Shown in pieces: positions 1 through 7,527 of a stretch of DNA of 64,000 nucleotides. The position numbers and the translations under genes are program-made. Location of the stretch: assembly GCA_963842975.1 (NCBI GenBank), contig CAWJIH010000009.1, forward strand, positions 496,001 to 560,000, in the 5' to 3' direction. The first letter of the stretch is position 1; each line of letters opens with the position of its first letter. Under the pieces are notes generated by a model. It was not told the origin of the DNA. It was given only the letters and a program-made list of their open reading frames with translations, and ran no database searches. Origin of the DNA: JACJWR01 sp963842975. GTDB taxonomy: Bacteria > Actinomycetota > Actinomycetes > S36-B12 > UBA10799.

Positions 1-396
1 GGCAAGCCCGGCCTCGACGGCCACTCCAACGGCGCAGAGCAGATCGCCGTACGTGCCCGGGATGCCGGGTTTGAGGTGGTCTATCAGGGCATCCGCCTCA
101 CCCCTGCCCAGATCGTGGCGGCGGCGGTGGAAGAAGACGCCGACGTCGTGGGGCTGTCGATCTTGTCCGGCTCGCACATGGAACTGGTGCCGCAGGTGGT
201 TGCTGGATTGACCGCTGCAGGGCTGGACGATGTGCCAGTCGTGGTGGGCGGCATCATCCCGGAATCCGACGCCGAGGCGCTGCGGGGCTCCGGGGTGGCG
301 GAGGTGTTCACACCGAAGGACTACGACGCCAACACGATCATGCTCAAGGTGGTGCAGGCCGTCCGCTCGGCCAACAATCTGTCCCCGGTCGGTTAG
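1..396 (+). CDS. B12-binding small subunit of an acyl-CoA mutase (5' end outside window)
   Basis: The 131 visible residues are a cobalamin-binding Rossmann domain. The base-off/His-on motif D-x-H-x-x-G lies at fragment residues 6-11 (DGHSNG), followed by an S-x-L loop (LSILSG) and a G-G turn (VVGGIIPE). Such subunits of about 135-145 aa pair with a separate catalytic TIM-barrel subunit in archaeal-type methylmalonyl-CoA mutase and in IcmA/IcmB isobutyryl-CoA mutase. The only large subunit in the window starts near 19.97 kb, so the two are unlinked here if they are partners (inference). The substrate is not readable from this half. Its stop overlaps the stop of the convergent ABC permease gene, so the two genes meet in the four bases TTAG. 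Confidence 0.88.
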   Translation, partial: GKPGLDGHSNGAEQIAVRARDAGFEVVYQGIRLTPAQIVAAAVEEDADVVGLSILSGSHMELVPQVVAGLTAAGLDDVPVVVGGIIPESDAEALRGSGVAEVFTPKDYDANTIMLKVVQAVRSANNLSPVG

Positions 397-1232
397 CGTT
401 CGCCGCGACGCTGCCACTTGAACGTCGTCAGCGCCAACACCCCGCCGATCACAGTCCACAGGACCAGCACGAGGGCTACCTGGGGGAGTTCCCAGGATCC
501 TGCCACCTCTTGAGCGGTGAAACTGTCGGGCAGGAACACCGATCGCATGCCCTGTGTGAGCCACTTCAGCGGGAACAGTGAGGCCAGTTGCTGCATCCAA
601 TCCGGCAATTGGCTGAAAACGAAGAACACTCCCGAGGTGAACTGCAGCACGAGCACGATCGGGGTCACCAGCGCGGGGGCGCTGCGACCGTTCTTGGGCA
701 CCGACGAGAAGGCGATTCCCAGCAACGTGCAGCACACCAACCCCAGCACTGAGATCCAGCCGAAAGTGAACCATTTGAAGGCGCTCGCTGGCAGCGCCAG
801 GCCGTAGAAGAGCATGCCAATCGCCATGAGCAGGATCACCTGCACGACGTAGATCACCACAACCATTCCGACCTTGCCCACGAAGTAGGCGGACTTGGGC
901 ATGGGGCTGCCCTCAAGGCGTTTGAGAGTGCCGTCATCGCGCTCCTGCGGGATGCCGATGGCGAGGTTCTGGAAAGAGGTATAGACCACGCCGGAGGCGA
1001 TCATGCCGGCGACGAAGTACTGGCTGAACGTGACGCCGGGTGCGATCTCGGTGTTGAACACCGACCCGAACACCACCAGCAGCAGCATCGGCAACGCGAA
1101 GGTGAAGACCGCGGCCTCCTTGTCACGGAAGAACTGACGCAGCTCAATGCCGATGCGTTTGAAGCCGATTGCGGTGGCGCTGGGCAGTGCGGCCGCGGGC
1201 CGTTTTCCGGAGGTGGTTTCGATGGTGCTCAT
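393..1232 (-). CDS. ABC-2 type transporter permease
   Basis: A 279-residue integral membrane protein of the ABC-2 (DrrB-like) export permease family. A soluble N-terminus with an amphipathic segment (around FKRIGIELRQFFRDKE) is followed by about six hydrophobic segments. The GIPQERDDGTLKRLEGSPMP stretch is the characteristic cytoplasmic coupling region of the family. Its start overlaps the stop of the upstream ATPase gene by ATGA, so the pair is one transcription unit and one exporter. The substrate is unknown; relatives move drugs, lipids or polysaccharides. Start is the ATG inside that overlap. Confidence 0.9.
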   Translation of the reverse strand: MSTIETTSGKRPAAALPSATAIGFKRIGIELRQFFRDKEAAVFTFALPMLLLVVFGSVFNTEIAPGVTFSQYFVAGMIASGVVYTSFQNLAIGIPQERDDGTLKRLEGSPMPKSAYFVGKVGMVVVIYVVQVILLMAIGMLFYGLALPASAFKWFTFGWISVLGLVCCTLLGIAFSSVPKNGRSAPALVTPIVLVLQFTSGVFFVFSQLPDWMQQLASLFPLKWLTQGMRSVFLPDSFTAQEVAGSWELPQVALVLVLWTVIGGVLALTTFKWQRRGER

Positions 1233-2122
1233 GCGAGCAGTTCCCCTTCCCGTGCGACGTCCTCATCCGTGCCGATTTCGGCTCCCACCAATTCCAGGTA
1301 GGTGTCCTCCAGTGTTGGTCGGCGGACGATGAGCTCGGGAACCTCGCCGCCGAACTCGGATGCCAGCCTGGTCACCAACGCCGTGGGCGATTCGGTGATT
1401 TCGGAGCGGGGGGTGCCATCGGGGCCGGACCACGTGACGGTCGCTTGACCGGCCTGCCGGCCACCGAGGCGCTCTGGCACATCGCAGGCCAGCACTCGGC
1501 CAGCCGCGATGATCGCCACCCGATCGGCCAGCGCTTCGGCCTCCTCCAGGTAGTGCGTCGTGAGCAGGATCGTCGTCCCCTCGTCCTTGAGTGCCTCGAT
1601 GAGCGCCCAGAATTGGCGGCGCGCCTCGGGGTCGAATCCCGTCGTGGGCTCGTCCAGGAACAGCACATTGGGCCGGCCAATGATCCCCAGAGCCACGTCG
1701 AGGCGGCGGCGCTGGCCGCCGGACAGGTCGGTCGAGCGGGCGTTGGCCTTCTCGGTGAGGCCCACTGCTTCAATCACCTCATCCGGATCACGGGGATCGG
1801 CGTAATAACTGGCGAAGTGGCGCACTGCCTCGCTGACGGTGAGGTCAGTGAGATCCCGTGATGTCTGCAGCACAATTCCCAACTGCGCCCGCCAGGCCCG
1901 CGGCCGGGTGCTGGGGTCGACGCCGAGCACCCACGCTTCGCCGCCGGTGCGATCCCGGTAGCCCTCAAGGATTTCCGTGGTGGTGGTCTTGCCCGCTCCG
2001 TTGGGGCCGAGCAGCGAGAAACACTCCCCGGAGTGGATCTCCAGATCGACGCCGCGCACCGCCTCGACGTCCCCGTAGGTCTTGCGCAGGTCGATGGTTC
2101 GGATCGCGATGTCGGATGGCAT
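1229..2122 (-). CDS. ABC transporter ATP-binding protein (DrrA-like)
   Basis: A 297-residue ATPase with Walker A GPNGAGKTT, signature LSGGQRRRLD, Walker B FLDEPTTGFDP and a switch His in TTHYLEEAE. The C-terminal region after the Walker B half is typical of DrrA/CcmA-type exporters. I chose the ATG giving MPSDIAIRTIDL because the ATPase fold begins there. An open frame extends 36 codons further upstream, but that would run through the divergent nucS start. It drives the ABC-2 permease encoded directly downstream with an ATGA overlap. Confidence 0.92.
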   Translation of the reverse strand: MPSDIAIRTIDLRKTYGDVEAVRGVDLEIHSGECFSLLGPNGAGKTTTTEILEGYRDRTGGEAWVLGVDPSTRPRAWRAQLGIVLQTSRDLTDLTVSEAVRHFASYYADPRDPDEVIEAVGLTEKANARSTDLSGGQRRRLDVALGIIGRPNVLFLDEPTTGFDPEARRQFWALIEALKDEGTTILLTTHYLEEAEALADRVAIIAAGRVLACDVPERLGGRQAGQATVTWSGPDGTPRSEITESPTALVTRLASEFGGEVPELIVRRPTLEDTYLELVGAEIGTDEDVAREGELLA

Positions 2123-2173
2123 GGGTCCCAGTCTGCCGGGGACGCCCCCACATTCGCCGGATAGCCTGGCCGC

Positions 2174-2872
2174 ATGCGACTGTTGATCGCGGATTGCCAG
2201 GTGGACTACGCGGGGCGTCTTGCCGCCCATTTGCCGCTTGCTACCCGTTTGATCCTGCTCAAGGCCGACGGGTCAGTGTCGGTGCATGCCGATGACCGTG
2301 CGTACAAGCCGCTGAACTGGATGAGTCCACCCTGCACCTTGACCATCGAAGCCGGCGAGGGCGTCGGGGACTCTGCAGCGCCGGACTTCGACATCGTCTG
2401 GCGGGTGGTGAACAAGGCCGGCGAGGAGTTGCGCATCAGCATCGCCACGGTGCACGCCGATGTGAACCACGAACTCGGCCCCGATCCCGGGTTGGTCAAG
2501 GACGGGGTCGAGTCGCACCTACAGGAGTTGCTCGCGCTGCACGTGGAGACCCTGGGGGAGGGCTGGCAGTTGGTTCGCCGGGAGTTTCCGACCGCCATCG
2601 GGCCGGTCGACTTGTTATGCCGCGACTCCCAGGGAGCGGCGGTAGCGGTGGAAATCAAACGCCGTGGGGAAATCGACGGAGTGGAACAACTCACCCGCTA
2701 CCTCGATCTGCTCAATCGGGATCCGATGCTGGCGCCGGTGGCGGGGGTCTTTGCGGCGCAGGAGATCAAACCGCAGGCTCGCGTGCTCGCCGAGGATCGT
2801 GGGATTCGTTGCGTAGTGCTCGACTATGACGACCTGCGTGGCATTGACGATCCAACGCTGCGGCTGTTCTGA
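2174..2872 (+). CDS. nucS: Mismatch-specific endonuclease NucS (EndoMS)
   Basis: At 232 residues this has the family's full length. The N-terminus (MRLLIADCQVDYAGRL, then LLKADGSVSVHADDRAYKPL) is the conserved actinobacterial NucS DNA-binding domain. The C-terminal PD-(D/E)XK nuclease shows the acidic residue in GPVDLL and the E-x-K in VAVEIKRRGE. NucS cuts both strands at mismatches and provides non-canonical mismatch repair in actinobacteria and archaea that lack MutS/MutL, usually guided by the beta clamp. It is divergent from the ABC exporter, with about 50 bp between starts. No mutS or mutL is seen in the window, as expected. Confidence 0.95.
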   Translation: MRLLIADCQVDYAGRLAAHLPLATRLILLKADGSVSVHADDRAYKPLNWMSPPCTLTIEAGEGVGDSAAPDFDIVWRVVNKAGEELRISIATVHADVNHELGPDPGLVKDGVESHLQELLALHVETLGEGWQLVRREFPTAIGPVDLLCRDSQGAAVAVEIKRRGEIDGVEQLTRYLDLLNRDPMLAPVAGVFAAQEIKPQARVLAEDRGIRCVVLDYDDLRGIDDPTLRLF

Positions 2873-2967
2873 TCCGGCTGCAGGGGGTCCCGCCAGGCGT
2901 GTCGGGTCGTGATGGAACACTGGCATCAGACCGGAAGGCCGGGCAATAACTCGTTGGAGGCTAAAGC

Positions 2968-4746
2968 ATGTCGGCGATTGAATCGGTGGGGTTGGCAGGT
3001 TTCGGAACGATGGGTTCGGGTGTTGCGGAGGTGGTCGCCCGCGCTGGAATCCCAGTGATTGCCTATGTGCCGAATCCGCGCGCCGAGGCCATTGGCCAAG
3101 CGCGCCTGGAGTTCTCCACCGAACGCGCCGTGGAGCGTGGAAAGCTCTCTGAAGAAGAGCGCCAGGCCATGTTGGCCCTGGTCACCACCACCACCAACGC
3201 CGCCGACCTCGCCAACGTCGACCTCGTGATCGAGGCCGTGCCTGAGAATCTTGCGCTGAAGAAGGAAGTCCTGGCCGAACTCGACGCCGTGGTCAAGCCG
3301 GAGGCGATCTTCGCCTCCAACACTTCTGCGCTGCGGATCACCGAAATGGCCGTGGCCACCGAACGCCCGAGTCGGGTGATCGGCATGCACTTCTTCAACC
3401 CCGCACCGGTGCTGGACTTCGTCGAACTCGTGTCCACGGTCGCGACCGACTCCGCGGTGCTTGAGGACGCCAGGCAGTTTCTGGACCGACTCGGTCGTGC
3501 CGTGGTGGAGGTCAAGGATCGGCCTGGGTTCATCGCCAACGCGCTGCTGTTCGGCTACCTCAACCACGCCGTGGCCATGTACTCCGAGAAGTACGCCTCC
3601 AGGGAGGACATCGACGCGGCCATGCGCTTCGGCTGCGGCTACCCGATGGGCCCGCTGGCGTTGCTGGACCTCATCGGACTCGACACCGCCTACGACGTGC
3701 TCGACGCGATGTACCACGACACCCGCGACGTACTGCATGCCCCGGCACCGCTGCTCAAGCAGTTCGTGATGGCCGGTCGTCTGGGGCGCAAGGCCGGCGA
3801 GGGCTTCTACACCTATGCCAGCGCCGGGTCCTCGACAGTGGTCGACGACGAACTCACCCCAGGCGCAGCCGGTGACGGTGGCGCCGATCTGCGTCCGGTT
3901 TCGCTGGTCGGTGTGGTGGGAACCGGCACCATGGCCTCGGGCATTGTCGAAGTCTTCGCAAAGTCCGGCTACGACGTGATCTTCGTCGCGCGCAGTGAAG
4001 CCAAGGTCGAGGGTGTCAAGGCCGCTGTCGCCAAGTCGCTCAACCGGGCAGTCAGCAAGGGCCGGATGACTGAGGAGGCCCGCGATGAGGTGCTGGCACG
4101 CATCACCGGCGCCACCGAACGGGAGGCGCTGGCCGACGTCGACATCGTGGTCGAAGCCATCGCCGAAGACCTCGACATCAAACTGGACCTCTTCCGCGAC
4201 CTGGATCGGATCTGTAAGCCAGGCGCGATCCTGGCCACCACCACGTCATCGTTGCCCGTGATCGCGATGGCTGCGGTCACATCCCGTCCAGCGGACGTGA
4301 TCGGTATGCACTTCTTCAACCCGGCACCGGTCATGAAACTCGTGGAGGTGGTCACCACCATTTCCACCGCCGACGATGTGACGGCCACTGTGGTGGACCT
4401 CACCACAAAGGTGCGCAAGCACCCGGTGCTCTGCGGCGACCGCGCGGGTTTCATCGTCAACGCGTTGCTTTTCCCGTACCTCAACGACGCGGTGCGCATG
4501 GTGGAGGCCCACTACGCCACCATCGACGACGTCGACACGGCAATGACCAAGGGCTGCTCTTTGCCGATGGGGCCGTTCGCCCTGCTCGATGTGGTGGGTA
4601 ACGACGTGTCGCTGGCGATCCAGGAGACGCTGTACCGGGAGTTCCGTGAGCCCGGGTACGCTCCGGCGCCGATGCTTCGGGAGATCGTGACCGCGGGCTA
4701 CCTGGGTCGCAAGGCGGGCCGAGGGTTCCGCTCCTACGCCCGTTAG
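2968..4746 (+). CDS. Tandem-fused 3-hydroxybutyryl-CoA / 3-hydroxyacyl-CoA dehydrogenase
   Basis: A 592-residue protein made of two complete 3-hydroxyacyl-CoA dehydrogenase units, at about 1-285 and 310-592, each normally a separate protein of about 285 aa. Unit 1 has GFGTMGSG (11-18), Ser120, His141 in GMHFFNPAP, Glu154 and Asn191. Unit 2 repeats these with GTGTMASG (318-325), the TTTSSL serines near 427, and His448 in GMHFFNPAP. Both halves therefore look catalytic. They oxidise or reduce 3-hydroxyacyl-CoA with NAD(P). With the thiolase, crotonase and Ccr in this window it fits conversion of acetoacetyl-CoA to 3-hydroxybutyryl-CoA, or the last steps of beta-oxidation. Start ATG has GGAGG eight bases upstream. 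Similar two-unit proteins occur in Streptomyces relatives. Confidence 0.93.
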   Translation: MSAIESVGLAGFGTMGSGVAEVVARAGIPVIAYVPNPRAEAIGQARLEFSTERAVERGKLSEEERQAMLALVTTTTNAADLANVDLVIEAVPENLALKKEVLAELDAVVKPEAIFASNTSALRITEMAVATERPSRVIGMHFFNPAPVLDFVELVSTVATDSAVLEDARQFLDRLGRAVVEVKDRPGFIANALLFGYLNHAVAMYSEKYASREDIDAAMRFGCGYPMGPLALLDLIGLDTAYDVLDAMYHDTRDVLHAPAPLLKQFVMAGRLGRKAGEGFYTYASAGSSTVVDDELTPGAAGDGGADLRPVSLVGVVGTGTMASGIVEVFAKSGYDVIFVARSEAKVEGVKAAVAKSLNRAVSKGRMTEEARDEVLARITGATEREALADVDIVVEAIAEDLDIKLDLFRDLDRICKPGAILATTTSSLPVIAMAAVTSRPADVIGMHFFNPAPVMKLVEVVTTISTADDVTATVVDLTTKVRKHPVLCGDRAGFIVNALLFPYLNDAVRMVEAHYATIDDVDTAMTKGCSLPMGPFALLDVVGNDVSLAIQETLYREFREPGYAPAPMLREIVTAGYLGRKAGRGFRSYAR

Positions 4747-4784
4747 TCGCGGCATCGGATCGAAGGCACTGCCACAATCTGCCC

Positions 4785-5051
4785 ATGCCCCGTCGCAACC
4801 GCCGGGACCGAGGCGAATCGAGTCCGATTCGATTCGGCGCCAATGAGTGGACCGAGTCCGGACCGCGCGGGGAGTGGACGGTGCGGGCCTTGCGCGGCAA
4901 TGAAAAGGCCTATGTGTGCCCTGGGTGCAATCAGGTGATTCCAGCGTGGACTTCGCACGTCGTGGCGTGGCGCGAAGACACCTTCTTGGCCGCCGAGGGT
5001 CGTCGCCACTGGCACACTCCGTGCTGGCGCCGAGGCGCTCACAGACGGTGA
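4785..5051 (+). CDS. Small actinobacterial zinc-ribbon-like protein (often named ATP/GTP-binding protein)
   Basis: An 88-residue basic protein with C-P-G-C (VCPGCNQVIP) followed 30-40 residues later by H-x2-C-W (WHTPCW) and a conserved HVVAWRED segment. This matches a short actinobacterial family usually labelled ATP/GTP-binding protein, a name I think is uninformative because no P-loop is visible. The Cys/His spacing suggests a single metal site. It lies between the HBDH and hydrolase genes on the same strand. Function is unknown. Start is the ATG giving MPRRNRRDRG; no strong ribosome site is seen. Confidence 0.8.
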   Translation: MPRRNRRDRGESSPIRFGANEWTESGPRGEWTVRALRGNEKAYVCPGCNQVIPAWTSHVVAWREDTFLAAEGRRHWHTPCWRRGAHRR

Positions 5052-5083
5052 TCCACTCGTCGTCGTCGGGTAGCCTGAGGAGT

Positions 5084-5842
5084 GTGGCGCAACCTTCGGA
5101 AATCACGGCGAACTCCGTGCTTCCAGCGCGACGGGAACCGCTGACGCTGGTCACCGCTGACGGTCACCGATTGATCGGTGAGGTTGCGCTGCCGGAACGG
5201 CGAGAACCCCGGGCGACGATTGTGTGTCTGCACCCGCTGCCGACCCACGGCGGCATGATGGACTCGCACGTGTTTCGCAAAGCAGCCTGGCGGCTGCCAG
5301 CGCTGGCGGACATCGCGGTGGTCCGGTTCAACATGCGCGGCGCAGAGAGTGCCGCGGGTCGCAGCGAGGGTGAGTTTGACCACGCCGGTGGTGAAGGTCT
5401 GGACTTGACCGCGGCCGTGGAATGGGTTGCTGGCGCGGATTTGCCTGCTCCATGGCTGGTGGGCTGGAGTTTCGGCACCGACGTGGTGCTCAAGCACGGC
5501 TTGCTCGACGGGCTTCCCGGTGCGGTACTACTCAGCCCACCCCTGCGTTACAGCGGCGAGGCCGACCTTCGATCCTGGGCCGCTGATGGCAGGCGAATTG
5601 TGGCGTTGGTGCCGGAGCTGGATGACTTTCTCACTCCGGATCAGGCCGAGGTTCGATTTGCCCCGCTCACACAACTCGAACTGGTGGCGGCGCCGGGTGC
5701 AAAACATCTGTGGGTGGGTGAGCTGTGGGTTCGATGGGTGCTCGACACGATCGTCGCTGTGGTCGCTCCGGAGGTGACGGTTCCGCTGCCCACCGAATGG
5801 GACGGACCCATGACGCGGCACAACGACCTGTTGGGCGGATAG
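5084..5842 (+). CDS. Alpha/beta hydrolase
   Basis: A 252-residue serine hydrolase fold. The oxyanion region is CLHPLPTHGG, the nucleophile elbow is GWSFG, the acid is probably an Asp in PELDDFL, and the general base is His in GAKHLW. This pattern resembles dienelactone-hydrolase/KANL3-like proteins that act on esters. The GTG start was chosen because it follows a GAGG and begins a sequence that continues into the fold. An upstream frame exists but overlaps the previous gene. Substrate unknown. Confidence 0.82.
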   Translation: MAQPSEITANSVLPARREPLTLVTADGHRLIGEVALPERREPRATIVCLHPLPTHGGMMDSHVFRKAAWRLPALADIAVVRFNMRGAESAAGRSEGEFDHAGGEGLDLTAAVEWVAGADLPAPWLVGWSFGTDVVLKHGLLDGLPGAVLLSPPLRYSGEADLRSWAADGRRIVALVPELDDFLTPDQAEVRFAPLTQLELVAAPGAKHLWVGELWVRWVLDTIVAVVAPEVTVPLPTEWDGPMTRHNDLLGG

Positions 5843-5929
5843 CCATGACACTCACCACCGGCGCAGGGTCTGGGGCGCAGGGTCTAGTTTGATTTAGATG
5901 TCCACTTTTCGGTGACCAGGAGGTACAGG

Positions 5930-6688
5930 ATGGGCGAGCGCTTAGCAAACACAAGGGTTTTGGTGACAGGAGCGTCGCGGGGAATCGGGCGAGCAATCGC
6001 CGTGACATTCGCGGCCGAGGGTGCGCACGTGATCGCGCTCGCTCGCAACGGCGAACTGCTGGCCGAGGTGGTCGAAGAGATTTCAGCGGCCGGGGGCCAC
6101 GCGAGTTACGTGGTTTGCGACGTCACCGATGCCGACGCTGTTGCGCAGACCACCGCGGCTATCGTTGCCGACGGTCCGGTGGATGTGCTGGTCAACAATG
6201 CGGGCGGCAACTCCTTCTCCGCTCCGTTGGTGATGATGCGACCCAGTGGGTGGACGAAAACGCAAACCCTCAACGTCGACTCGACGTTCTGGATGCTGCA
6301 GGGAATCGTGCCAGCGATGGTCAAGGCTGGCCACGGATCCGTGATCAACGTGTCGTCCGTGGCAGGGCTGGCGGGCGCCCCGCTGATGGCCCACTACGGT
6401 GCGGCGAAGGCGGCGATCATCTCGCTCACCCGCAGCGCCGCCTTGGAGGTGGCATCGTCTGGAGTTCGGGTGAACGCCTTAGTGCCTGGTTGGGTGGAGA
6501 CAGACTTGACGGATTTCCTGCGCCACGATGCGTCGGTTGAATCGAGCCTGCTCGATCGGGTGCCCATGCAGCGTTGGGGGACCGCCGACGAGATCGCGGC
6601 AGCGGCGATGTTCTTGGCCAGCAAAGAGTCGTCGTTCATGACGGGTCAGACGCTGGTGGTAGACGGCGGCCTTTCGGTGATGCCCTAG
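5930..6688 (+). CDS. Short-chain dehydrogenase/reductase (FabG/PhaB-like)
   Basis: A 252-residue classical SDR with TGASRGIG cofactor site, NNAGG, catalytic Ser in NVSSVAG and Y-x3-K in HYGAAKAA, ending in the usual FMTGQTLVVDGG. Families with this layout reduce 3-oxoacyl-ACP or acetoacetyl-CoA, or oxidise secondary alcohols; the sequence alone does not decide. The ATG is preceded by AGGAGG at good spacing, which decides the start over a GTG six codons upstream. The next gene starts inside the stop codon (TAGTG), so the two are translationally coupled. Confidence 0.87.
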   Translation: MGERLANTRVLVTGASRGIGRAIAVTFAAEGAHVIALARNGELLAEVVEEISAAGGHASYVVCDVTDADAVAQTTAAIVADGPVDVLVNNAGGNSFSAPLVMMRPSGWTKTQTLNVDSTFWMLQGIVPAMVKAGHGSVINVSSVAGLAGAPLMAHYGAAKAAIISLTRSAALEVASSGVRVNALVPGWVETDLTDFLRHDASVESSLLDRVPMQRWGTADEIAAAAMFLASKESSFMTGQTLVVDGGLSVMP

Positions 6689-7425
6689 TGGCTACCATCG
6701 CGCTGCTGCACGCCTTTCCGCTTGGCCCGGCGATGTTCGACGCCCAACGTCGAGCCCTCACCGCTGCCGGACACGAGGTGGTGGTGCCGGACCTGTTGTC
6801 GCCGCAGCGGTCGTACTCGTCCGAGCCAGACCTCCATTCAATGGCCCGCTACGTCGTCGACGTGATGACTGAACACGGTCATCGGAACTTCGCGGTCGCC
6901 GGACTGTCGATGGGGGGCTACGTCGCCATGGCGCTGTTGCGCATTGCGGCGGCTCGCATTGATGGTTTGGCGCTCCTGGACACCCGCTCCTCCGCGGACA
7001 CCGACGCGGGGGCCCGTGCCCGCTTCGCCTACGCGGACCGGGTCGAGGCAGAAGGTATGGGCTGGGTGCCCGAGGCGACACTCGATTCGTTGCTGGGAGA
7101 AACCACCCGTGAATCACGCCAGGTAGTCGTGGATCGGGTGCGGGGTTGGATCGAGTCCGCAGACCCCACCATGGTGGCCTGGGCCCAACGGGCGATGGCT
7201 GAACGGCCGGATTCACTGCCCGAATTGCAGATCTTCCGGCAGCCTTCGTTGGTGCTTGTGGGTCAGGAAGACACCCTCACCCCGATTCCGGATGCCCTGG
7301 TGATCGCGGAGGCCCTCGGCGGGGCGCCACTGGCGCAGGTCAGCGGCGCCGGGCACCTCAGTAGCGTCGAGACTCCCAACAAGGTTTCCGACATGCTCAC
7401 CACATGGGCCGAACGATTGGCTTGA
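6688..7425 (+). CDS. Alpha/beta hydrolase (3-oxoadipate enol-lactonase-like)
   Basis: A 245-residue hydrolase with an HAFPLG oxyanion loop, nucleophile motif GLSMGG, an acid in the GQEDTLTP loop and base His in GAGHLSSVE. This arrangement is found in PcaD-like and carboxylesterase families. It starts with GTG sharing its G with the stop of the SDR gene, so both enzymes probably act in one pathway, perhaps reduction followed by ester or thioester hydrolysis (inference). Substrate unknown. Confidence 0.83.
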   Translation: MATIALLHAFPLGPAMFDAQRRALTAAGHEVVVPDLLSPQRSYSSEPDLHSMARYVVDVMTEHGHRNFAVAGLSMGGYVAMALLRIAAARIDGLALLDTRSSADTDAGARARFAYADRVEAEGMGWVPEATLDSLLGETTRESRQVVVDRVRGWIESADPTMVAWAQRAMAERPDSLPELQIFRQPSLVLVGQEDTLTPIPDALVIAEALGGAPLAQVSGAGHLSSVETPNKVSDMLTTWAERLA

Positions 7426-7527
7426 CGGGCGCCAGGGTGGTCAATTGGCCATAGCACACAGCGCGTCGGAGGTGGTCCGGAGGCGGTCCACCTTCTAGAG
7501 TTGCCGGAGTCGATGGAGGTTGACCTA

